From assembly GCA_021413595.1 (NCBI GenBank), contig JAIOQD010000478.1, forward strand, positions 1 to 8,750: 8,750 nt of DNA, read 5' to 3'. Both the position numbers and the translations under genes were made by a program. The notes beneath the pieces were generated by a model. That model was not told where the DNA came from, ran no database searches, and was given only the letters and a program-made list of their open reading frames with translations. Positions 1-5,510 of this stretch are shown piece by piece (positions within the stretch are counted from its first letter, which is position 1; every line of letters begins with the position of its first letter). The DNA comes from Bacteroidota bacterium. GTDB lineage: Bacteria; Bacteroidota; Bacteroidia; 2-12-FULL-35-15.

Positions 1-110
1 GGGCGATGAAGGATCTTGTTCTTCTAAAAAAGGAATATTCCCTTAATTTGAGAAGGTTCTTCGCCCTTCCGAAAAAAGTGCAGGACTCTGAAATAACAGG
101 ATAATTTGAT
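1..110. repeat. Fold-back intergenic repeat, copy 1 (left end outside window)
   Basis: This stretch is nearly the same as 144-251. Both begin GGGCGATGAAGGATCTTG, share a GAGAAG-TTCTTCGCCC core (50-66 here) and a GGACTCTGAA segment near the end, and finish with GATAATTTGAT. Most differences are single bases, plus a 2-base length change near the right end. The terminal inverted-repeat half seen in copy 2 is eroded here (TCTGAAATAACAG). The left end lies before the window. The shared GATAATTTGAT beyond the terminal repeat suggests a tandem duplication with a period of about 142 bases rather than two separate insertions. Each copy contains a 32-33 codon open frame, which I regard as incidental. 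Confidence 0.8.
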
Positions 111-117
111 TGTTGCA

Positions 118-251
118 CTGTCATCCAGAAGAGCCCTTTTGGGGGGCGATGAAGGATCTTGTTCTTCTAAAAAAGGAATATTCGGCTATCTTGAGAAGAT
201 TCTTCGCCCTTCCGAAAAAAGAGAGGACTCTGAATGACAGGATAATTTGAT
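118..251. repeat. Fold-back intergenic repeat, copy 2 with terminal inverted repeats
   Basis: This is a complete copy of the element partly seen at 1-110. Its outer ends are inverted repeats: CTGTCATCCAGA (118-129) against TCTGAATGACAG (229-240), 11 of 12 positions complementary. An inner, imperfect pair (144-164 with 193-209, GGGCGA...ATCTT against AAGATTCTTCGCCC) would extend the fold, so the whole unit can form a long hairpin. There is no transposase in the window. Size and symmetry resemble MITE/REP-like intergenic elements, but mobility is inference. It sits about 85 bases upstream of the promoter-like box of the HU gene. Confidence 0.75.
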
Positions 252-334
252 AGCAACATCAATAATTCCAACTCTTATCATCATACCCTCCTGCACTATT
301 TTTATTTTATATTTTCGTTTGTATATTAAAATAC

Positions 335-342
335 TATCTTTG
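335..342 (+). promoter_or_regulatory. Putative Bacteroidota -7 promoter box for the HU gene
   Basis: TATCTTTG matches the Bacteroidota -7 consensus TAnnTTTG at every fixed position and is followed by CAACCC. It lies about 60 bases before the HU start codon, leaving a leader of roughly 50-55 bases. The -33 side is weak: the nearest TTTG (318-321) is only 13 bases upstream, shorter than the spacing usually described. Assignment rests on the -7 match and position only. Confidence 0.5.
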
Positions 343-401
343 CAACCCTAAAAATAAAATTTATTGGATTAATTATTTGATTTTAAATAGTTTATAGCAG
401 C

Positions 402-701
402 ATGACAAAAGCAGACATCATCAACGACATTGCAGAAAAGACAGGAATTGAAAAGCTCTCCGTACAAGCAAGTGTAGAGGCATTTATGAAATCGGTAAAA
501 ACCGCAATGGAAAAAGGTGAAAACGTTTATTTAAGAGGTTTTGGTAGTTTTATTGTAAAAAAACGTGCTGAAAAAACAGGAAGAAATATTTCAAAAAACA
601 CAACAATTATTATTCCTGCTCATTACATTCCAGCATTTAAGCCGGCTAAAGAATTTACCGAAGAAGTTAAAAAAAGAGTTAAAAAACCAGCAATGGTATA
701 A
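402..701 (+). CDS. HU/IHF-family nucleoid DNA-binding protein
   Basis: A 99-residue histone-like DNA-binding protein, close to the usual 90-100 of the family. The N-terminal helical dimerisation half (about 1-42, MTKADIINDIAEKTG) leads into the family signature GFGSF (46-50). The DNA-embracing arm follows (52-75), then the C-terminal strand and helix IPAFKPAKEF (76-85) and a basic tail. Members bind DNA as dimers with little sequence preference, bending and compacting it. One visible difference from E. coli HU is at the arm tip. Where the RNP motif places an intercalating proline, this protein has R61-N62-I63, so bending may be weaker or different (inference). The ATG is the first in frame after the promoter box. 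The spacer to the downstream TPR gene is 80 bases, so the two may be co-transcribed. Whether it is formally HU or IHF cannot be decided here. Confidence 0.93.
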   Translation: MTKADIINDIAEKTGIEKLSVQASVEAFMKSVKTAMEKGENVYLRGFGSFIVKKRAEKTGRNISKNTTIIIPAHYIPAFKPAKEFTEEVKKRVKKPAMV

Positions 702-741
702 AAAGTTGTAGATTTCAAATTTTTAGGTTTGTTATACAATG

Positions 742-773
742 ACTTGAAACTTGAAACCATAAAACTTGAAACC
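742..773. repeat. Triplicated ACTTGAAAC motif between HU and TPR genes
   Basis: ACTTGAAAC occurs at 742-750, 749-757 and 764-772; the first two overlap by two bases and the last two continue as ACC. It lies just before the start codon of the TPR gene, ending 8 bases from it. An AGGTTT at 725-730 can pair with AAACCT at 769-774, so the spacer could fold across the ribosome-binding region. Any function is unproven; low-complexity short repeats of this kind are common in intergenic DNA. Confidence 0.5.
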
Positions 774-781
774 TGAATAAA

Positions 782-1624
782 ATGAAGTCTGTAACAAAAA
801 CGCAAATAGCATTACTTGCAGGCTCTGTATTATTGATCGTTCTTTTATTATTTGCAAATACCACACTTCCAAAAAAAGAAGGTAAATCAGAGATGTCGGA
901 TCATGCAGGTGCCAAAAGTACCGGTACTACCGACATAAGTAAATTGGTGGATGGTGCTAAAATTGCTTTAAATGGGGATCAAAAACAAACTTTTGAAAAG
1001 CTGGAGGAAGCTTTAAAAACTTCAACAGACAAAAAGGAGATTTTTGCTAGCATTATCCATTTATGGGATAGCTTAAGGCAACCGGCTATTGCTGCTTATT
1101 ATACCGAGCAGTGGGCAATAGCATCACCAACTGAAAAAAATTGGAATGAAGCGGGTAACCGGTATTATGCAGCTACGCGCTTTGTGAAAGAACCTGAAAA
1201 ACCAATGCTTTATCACAAAGCGATGGAATGTTTCGAAAAAACACTGGAACTTAACACTAAAAACATAGAAGCAAAAATTAATTTGGCTGCTTGTTATGTT
1301 GAAGGAAGCGAGGATCCAATGAAAGGGATCGGATTGTTACGTGAGATAGAGAAAACAGATTCGAACAATGTGAATTTGCAACTCAATTTTGCTTTCTTTT
1401 CCGAAAAATCGGGGCAGTGGGACAAAGCAATAGCACGTTTTGATAAAATATTAAAGATACAGCCCGACTTTATTGAAGCGTATTTACACCTTGCCGATGC
1501 TTATGAGCAAAAAGGGGATAAAACAAAGGCCATTGAAAACTTAAGAAAATACAGTTCTTTAATAGATGATGTTACCATCAAAACAGAGATTGAAGAGTAT
1601 ATAAAAAAATTATCCCAGGGGTAA
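782..1624 (+). CDS. Membrane-anchored tetratricopeptide-repeat protein
   Basis: A 280-residue protein. One hydrophobic segment (about 8-25, IALLAGSVLLIVLLLFA) follows a short N-terminus with two lysines, which fits an uncleaved anchor with the rest outside the cytoplasmic membrane. A polar Lys/Ser/Thr-rich linker (30-55) follows. The C-terminal half (about 123-263) is helical with TPR-like units: a weak one around 125-159, one at 161-190, and two clear ones at 196-229 (ending KILKIQPDF) and 230-263 (AYLHLADAYEQKGDKTKAI). TPR domains act as protein-binding scaffolds; no catalytic motif is visible. It lies between the HU gene and the basic ribosomal peptide gene, an order I associate with Bacteroidota genomes. 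Its partner is unknown, so only the architecture is claimed. No signal-peptidase II lipobox is seen. Confidence 0.85.
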   Translation: MKSVTKTQIALLAGSVLLIVLLLFANTTLPKKEGKSEMSDHAGAKSTGTTDISKLVDGAKIALNGDQKQTFEKLEEALKTSTDKKEIFASIIHLWDSLRQPAIAAYYTEQWAIASPTEKNWNEAGNRYYAATRFVKEPEKPMLYHKAMECFEKTLELNTKNIEAKINLAACYVEGSEDPMKGIGLLREIEKTDSNNVNLQLNFAFFSEKSGQWDKAIARFDKILKIQPDFIEAYLHLADAYEQKGDKTKAIENLRKYSSLIDDVTIKTEIEEYIKKLSQG

Positions 1625-1681
1625 TTCCTTGAAAAAAAACAATAATAAATTATTTTTAAACATTTTAAAACCTTTACAGTT

Positions 1682-1771
1682 ATGCCAAGCGGAAAAAAAA
1701 GAAAAAGACATAAAATGGCTACCCACAAACGTAAAAAACGTTTGAGAAAAAACAGACATAAGAAAAAATAG
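1682..1771 (+). CDS. AURKAIP1/COX24-domain ribosomal peptide (bS22/mS38-like), 29 residues
   Basis: This short frame, ATG to TAG, encodes 29 residues starting MPSGKKRKRHKMATHKRKKR. It contains 11 Lys, 6 Arg and 3 His and no acidic residue. The pattern (a basic KKRKR-H-K-M run, then xxHKRKKRLRKNRHKKK) is that of the AURKAIP1/COX24 C-terminal family. That family includes the mitochondrial small-subunit protein mS38 and mycobacterial bS22, which bind 16S/12S rRNA. The predicted role is therefore a minor component of the 30S subunit embedded in rRNA. It sits 57 bases after the TPR gene and 161 bases before the RNase E/G gene, on the same strand. It falls below common length cut-offs and is easily missed. 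Recognition is from memory of the family; no alignment was run. Confidence 0.85.
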   Translation: MPSGKKRKRHKMATHKRKKRLRKNRHKKK

Positions 1772-1932
1772 ATCTTAAACAGATTATTTCTAAACGTGTT
1801 GTTATACCATTAACGCTCTTAAACAGTATTGAATTCATTTTCCATTCTACCATCAATCCTATTTTATTACTCCACCATGTCCCGTAAAAATAAGGGAGTT
1901 GGAATAATTGTATTTACTTAAAAATCTTTAGA

Positions 1933-3486
1933 GTGAACAACGAATTAATTATTGATTCTACACCCTCCGAAGTTGTTATTGCACTATTAAGCGACAAGCG
2001 CCTGGTAGAATTAAATCGTGAAAAAAGTAATAACAACTTTTCTGTTGGCGATATTTATTTAGGCCGAGTTAAAAAGGTAATGCCTGGCCTTAATGCCGCT
2101 TTTGTGGATGTAGGGTATGAGAAAGATGCCTTCCTGCATTACCTGGATTTAGGCTCACAAGCAGCATCACTTAATAAGTACACGCAGCTTGTACAAACCG
2201 GAAAACAACTATCTTCGGATCTCAGCACTTTTAAGTTGGAAAAAGAGATTCAAAAAGATGGTAAGATTGGCAACGTAATAAATTCTAATCAGCAAATACT
2301 GATTCAGATCGCGAAAGAGCCTATTTCTACTAAAGGCCCTCGTATTACTACCGAAATTTCTCTTGCCGGTCGTTACCTTGTATTGATACCATTTTCGGAT
2401 AAGATATCAGTATCGCAAAAAATAAAAACCAATGACGAAAAAATTCGTCTTAAACGATTAATAGCAAGTATTAAACCCAAAAATTTTGGTGTAATTATAC
2501 GTACTGTTGCCGAAGGAAAAAGCGTTGCTGATCTTGATGGGGACTTGAACGATCTGGTAGGTAAATGGAACATTTGTTTTGAAGCTTTAAAAACAGCGCA
2601 GCCTCCACAAAAGGTGTTGGGCGAAATTGATCGTACCTCCGTTATATTGCGCGACCTATTAAATGCGAGTTTCAACAGTATTCATATCAACGATGAAAAG
2701 TTATATGAAGAAACGAAAACGTATTTACAAACCATTGCACCCGATAAAGAGAAGATCCTAAAACTATATAAAGGTACTGTTCCTATTTTCGATAATTTTG
2801 GTGTTGACCGTCAGATAAAAGCATTGTTTGGAAAAACCGTAACCATGAAAAGTGGCGGCTATCTTATTGTTGAGCATACCGAAGCCCTGCATGTTATTGA
2901 TGTAAACAGCGGTAACCGTGCAAAATCAGACAAAAATCAGGAAACCAACGCCTTTGAAGTAAACCTGGAAGCTGCTATAGAAGTGGCGCGCCAGTTACGT
3001 TTACGCGATATGGGTGGAATTATTGTTGTTGATTTTATTGACCTTCATTCAGCCGATAATCGCAAGCTTCTTTTTGAAAAGATGCGAGATGAAATGGCGA
3101 AAGATCGCGCTAAGCATAATATTTTACCTCCAAGCAAATTTGGTTTGATTCAGATCACACGTCAGCGTGTGCGTCCGGAAATGAATATTGTTACCGTAGA
3201 AAAATGTCCTACCTGTGGTGGTACAGGTGAAATACAAGCCAGCGTTTTAATAATGGATCAGATCGAAAATAATTTACGATACATTTTGAAAGAACAAAAT
3301 GAATCGGAAGTTACAATTTGTGTTCACCCTTATTTGGAAGCATACATTACCAAAGGATTCTTCACTTCCTTGAGACGCAAATGGAGCAGTAAATTCGGTA
3401 AAAAAATTAAAGTTCGTGCTGTATCTTCTTATACTTTTTTAGAATACCACTTTTTGAATAAAAATGAGGATGAGATTAAGGTTTAA
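1933..3486 (+). CDS. rng: Ribonuclease E/G family endoribonuclease
   Basis: A 517-residue single-strand-specific endonuclease of the RNase E/G family, which processes rRNA precursors and starts mRNA decay. An S1 RNA-binding domain spans about 36-125 (SVGDIYLGRVKKVMPGLNAAFVDVG), with an inserted loop at about 75-118. The catalytic core follows. The metal-binding residues are D323 and N325 in DVNSG and D367 in IVVDFIDL. The zinc-link motif that joins subunits is CPTCGGTG (C425, C428). ITRQRVRPE (408-416) is also typical. The length matches RNase G; the long disordered scaffold tail of E. coli RNase E is absent, so it is unlikely to organise an E. coli-type degradosome. The start is GTG. An in-frame TAA at 1891-1893 and no ATG between them leave GTG as the best choice, and the N-terminus (MNNELIIDSTPSE) fits the family. 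The 161-base leader contains a 14-codon frame. Confidence 0.95.
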   Translation: MNNELIIDSTPSEVVIALLSDKRLVELNREKSNNNFSVGDIYLGRVKKVMPGLNAAFVDVGYEKDAFLHYLDLGSQAASLNKYTQLVQTGKQLSSDLSTFKLEKEIQKDGKIGNVINSNQQILIQIAKEPISTKGPRITTEISLAGRYLVLIPFSDKISVSQKIKTNDEKIRLKRLIASIKPKNFGVIIRTVAEGKSVADLDGDLNDLVGKWNICFEALKTAQPPQKVLGEIDRTSVILRDLLNASFNSIHINDEKLYEETKTYLQTIAPDKEKILKLYKGTVPIFDNFGVDRQIKALFGKTVTMKSGGYLIVEHTEALHVIDVNSGNRAKSDKNQETNAFEVNLEAAIEVARQLRLRDMGGIIVVDFIDLHSADNRKLLFEKMRDEMAKDRAKHNILPPSKFGLIQITRQRVRPEMNIVTVEKCPTCGGTGEIQASVLIMDQIENNLRYILKEQNESEVTICVHPYLEAYITKGFFTSLRRKWSSKFGKKIKVRAVSSYTFLEYHFLNKNEDEIKV

Positions 3487-3510
3487 AAGGGGGGTGAATT
3501 AATAATTTTA

Positions 3511-3567
3511 AGCAGCTAGTCTTCACATACACTGTTGTTGGGGTGAAGCTGCTATACTGTTTTTTTT
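3511..3567 (+). terminator. Bulged hairpin terminator after the RNase E/G gene
   Basis: AGCAG (3511-3515) pairs with CTGCT (3549-3553), and CTTCAC (3521-3526) pairs with GTGAAG (3543-3548), leaving a 5-base bulge on the left arm and a 16-base loop. A run of eight T (3560-3567) follows after six bases. It starts 25 bases after the RNase stop codon. The large loop and bulge make it less than ideal, but position and T-run support Rho-independent termination. Confidence 0.6.
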
Positions 3568-3890
3568 CATGCCTATAAAGAAAAGGCTGCTGATATCTCA
3601 AATGCAAAAAACGAGGACGCTTCGGAAAAGATAATTCAAAACTATTGAACTATTTTATAATAACCAATAGTGTTATTTCGGGAATACTTGTTCTCCTTTA
3701 TTTATAAGCCCTGTTGTTAGTCCTGTGATTATTCTTTCATTTGTTTTTTTGTGGTAGGCGCCATGTGCAGATCAATGCTTCTTGAAAAATCAAAACACCG
3801 TTCGATAGCTGCATTTATAACCTGTTTTCGTTTTTAAAAACAAAATAAATGTCTGCAAAGAGAAGTGTTTAGTTCCAAACTCGCACAAGG
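3568..3890. other. Gene-free part of the convergent spacer
   Basis: Between the terminator and the repeat at 3891 I see no gene with a plausible start and length. Frame 3547-3648 is open for 33 codons and reads protein-like at its end (AADISNAKNEDASEKIIQNY, then TGA). It has no start codon and could be a decayed gene end. A nine-of-ten inverted repeat, AAAACTATTG (3638-3647) with CAATAGTGTT (3665-3674), has a 17-base loop. GTTTTTAAAAAC (3830-3841) is a perfect palindrome. None of these has an assignable function. Confidence 0.5.
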
Positions 3891-3972
3891 TCTTCGACAA
3901 GCTCAGACTGAAGCGCGTGGCAATATTGAGTAAGCCTGTGTTGAGTATTTGTCGAACCATCGAAATACTCAA
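3891..3972. repeat. CTTCGACAAGCTCAG-type intergenic repeat with terminal hairpin
   Basis: CTTCGACAAGCTCAGACTGA (3892-3911) is 17/20 identical to 5453-5472, so the window holds two members of one short repeat family. Its imperfect inverted partner is TTGAG-TAT-TTGTCGAA (3941-3956). The right end forms a strong hairpin: TTGAGTATTT (3941-3950) pairs perfectly with AAATACTCAA (3963-3972), with an inner CGA/TCG pair around ACCA. The hairpin lies 26 bases beyond the stop codon of the leftward phosphatase gene. It could help end that transcript, but no T-run follows it in that direction. Confidence 0.65.
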
Positions 3973-3997
3973 AAAAGTTTTCTGTGACACTTTTACT

Positions 3998-5326
3998 TTA
4001 CACTTTCACTCCTATAACCAATACATCATCCACCTGTTCAAGTGTTCCTCTCCAATCTTCAAAGGTATTATAGAGAATCGCCTTTTGCTCTTCCATTGTA
4101 TTGTGTTGCAGGGAAACTAATGTTTCCTTAAATTTTTTATACATGAATTTTTTACCTTTCAAGCCTCCAAACTGATCGGCATATCCATCAGTAAAAAGAT
4201 AGATACAGTCATCCTTTTTTAGATCAAATATTGTATTTGCAAAAGGCTGAGCAAGGCTATCAGACGAAGCTGTAATGGCTTGTTTGTCGGCTTTGAGCTC
4301 TATTAATTCACTATTTCTTATTATATATAGGGGGTTGTTGGCTCCTGCAAAATTTAAGGTCATTCGCTTAAAATCAATAGCACACAGCGCCATATCCATT
4401 CCATCACGGATCTGTGCCTCATCTGCCTTTTGATTCAGCATGTTTTTAAGTTCGGTATTAATATAGTTGAGCGCTTCGGAAGGAGAATTAACTGCCGGAT
4501 TTTTAATGGCCTGATTCAGCAGTGTATTACCAATAATACTCATAAATGCCCCGGGAACTCCATGTCCGGTGCAATCAACTGCTGCCACAAGCAAAAAGTG
4601 AAATTGTTCTTTAAGCAAAACCCCATCCGGACTCATAATTTCACGAGTGGTGTTTACATTGGTGAACCAATAAAAATCACCACTTACAATATCTTTCGGC
4701 TTAAAAAAAATGAAAGATTCGGGGGCATATTCCTTTAGTTTATCTTTATCAATGAATACAGAACGCTGTATCCGCTTGGAATACTCTATACTGTCGGTAA
4801 TGTCTTTGTTCTTTTCCTCTATGATCTCTCTTTGTTCCTGTATTTCCCTTTCCAATCGTAAGCGTTCAGTTATATCACGGGCATAAATAACGATTGCTGG
4901 TTTACCTGCAAAAGGTGCAACTTTAGCACTACATTCAACAGGTAATAACTCTCCTGTTTTACAAACAAAAGGAATATCATTATAGATCAAGCCCTTTTTT
5001 TCCCATACATCGGCAACAGTACTTGAACTTTTTTCAAGGAGTTCCTTTGGTTGGAGGTCAAACAAACTTTTCTTTTCGAGTTCTTTTTTAGTATAACCAA
5101 GCATTGCGGCAGCGCTAGGATTACATTGATGAACCCGTCCATCCACAATATCTATAACAAACATTGCATCGTTAGCTTGTTCTATAATGCTTTCGTAGTT
5201 GACCTTTTCTATTTCAACGGATTCAAGCCGCTTTTCAGTGAAGCTCTGTTTAAGGTGTACCGATAGTGCAATAACCAACACTACCAGCATTGAACTCCCT
5301 AATATCACCCATATCACGTATTGCAT
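3998..5326 (-). CDS. Membrane-anchored PAS-SpoIIE (PP2C) serine phosphatase
   Basis: A 442-residue signalling phosphatase. One transmembrane helix (about 4-24) has almost nothing before it, so it is an anchor rather than an extracellular sensor. A PAS domain follows (about 43-155: ANDAMFVIDI, the N-P-A-A-MLGY motif, ending in the PAC-like YARDITE). A coiled-coil linker (about 152-190) leads to the SpoIIE/PP2C domain (about 203-442). Metal-coordinating acidic residues are visible: D217 (VSGDFYW), D251 (AAVDCTGHGVPGAFMS), D380 (LFTDGYADQFGG) and the final D433-D434 pair (VDDVLVIGVKV). The enzyme is therefore probably active. The family dephosphorylates Ser/Thr on STAS-type anti-anti-sigma proteins and other switch proteins. 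No such partner gene lies nearby, so the target is unknown. The PAS ligand, if any, cannot be read from the sequence. The start ATG directly precedes the membrane helix. Confidence 0.92.
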   Translation of the reverse strand: MQYVIWVILGSSMLVVLVIALSVHLKQSFTEKRLESVEIEKVNYESIIEQANDAMFVIDIVDGRVHQCNPSAAAMLGYTKKELEKKSLFDLQPKELLEKSSSTVADVWEKKGLIYNDIPFVCKTGELLPVECSAKVAPFAGKPAIVIYARDITERLRLEREIQEQREIIEEKNKDITDSIEYSKRIQRSVFIDKDKLKEYAPESFIFFKPKDIVSGDFYWFTNVNTTREIMSPDGVLLKEQFHFLLVAAVDCTGHGVPGAFMSIIGNTLLNQAIKNPAVNSPSEALNYINTELKNMLNQKADEAQIRDGMDMALCAIDFKRMTLNFAGANNPLYIIRNSELIELKADKQAITASSDSLAQPFANTIFDLKKDDCIYLFTDGYADQFGGLKGKKFMYKKFKETLVSLQHNTMEEQKAILYNTFEDWRGTLEQVDDVLVIGVKV

Positions 5327-5352
5327 GTTGTTATCTTATTCTGTTAATAATG

Positions 5353-5360
5353 CGAAATTA
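5353..5360 (-). promoter_or_regulatory. Weak -7-like box for the SpoIIE phosphatase gene
   Basis: Read on the minus strand this is TAATTTCG, seven of eight against TAnnTTTG, 26 bases before the start codon. No TTG is seen at the expected -33 distance. In AT-rich spacer DNA such a match can occur by chance. Confidence 0.3.
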
Positions 5361-5407
5361 AGGATTGAAATAATTGTTTCTTCAGAGAAGAACAGGTCTG
5401 TGTGTTG

Positions 5408-5474
5408 GTCATACTGAGCGTGTCGAAGTATGTGGGTAGGCTCTCGCACACCCTTCGACAATCTCAGGGTGACA
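5408..5474. repeat. Inverted-repeat intergenic element (GTCGAAG...CTTCGAC)
   Basis: The left arm 5408-5428 and right arm 5453-5473 are complementary at 17 of 21 positions. The core is CTGAG-xx-TGTCGAAG on the left and CTTCGACA-xx-CTCAG on the right, with a 24-base loop. Just beyond, AGGGT-GACA-ACCCT makes a second small hairpin. The right arm is related to 3892-3911. The element fills the spacer between the peroxiredoxin-like gene, which ends at 5511, and the phosphatase gene, which starts at 5326, both leftward. It could act as an mRNA 3' end stabiliser or terminator; there is no clear T-run. Confidence 0.75.
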
Positions 5475-5510
5475 ACCCTCGGTGTATATTTATCCAACCC
5501 TTAATTCGCA

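Noticed and set aside
6..246. Two similar 32-33 codon frames, both starting MKDLVLLKKEYS, one in each repeat copy
   Set aside because: They lie inside a fold-back repeat, diverge completely after about 24 residues through indels, and have no sign of a translation start; the likeness is explained by the DNA repeat.
1..251. The left-edge repeats as a CRISPR array
   Set aside because: There are only two units, each over 100 bases with internal inverted repeats and no short regular spacers, and no cas gene.
623..805. 60-codon frame on the minus strand over the end of the HU gene
   Set aside because: It overlaps a confident gene on the other strand and the repeat spacer, with no recognisable domain.
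3790..3990. 66-codon minus-strand frame in the convergent spacer
   Set aside because: It runs through the intergenic repeat hairpin, has no known motif, and lies beyond the stop of the phosphatase gene without a plausible start signal.
3917..4120. 67-codon plus-strand frame running from the repeat into the phosphatase gene
   Set aside because: Half lies antisense to the phosphatase catalytic domain and half in an intergenic repeat; composition is not protein-like.
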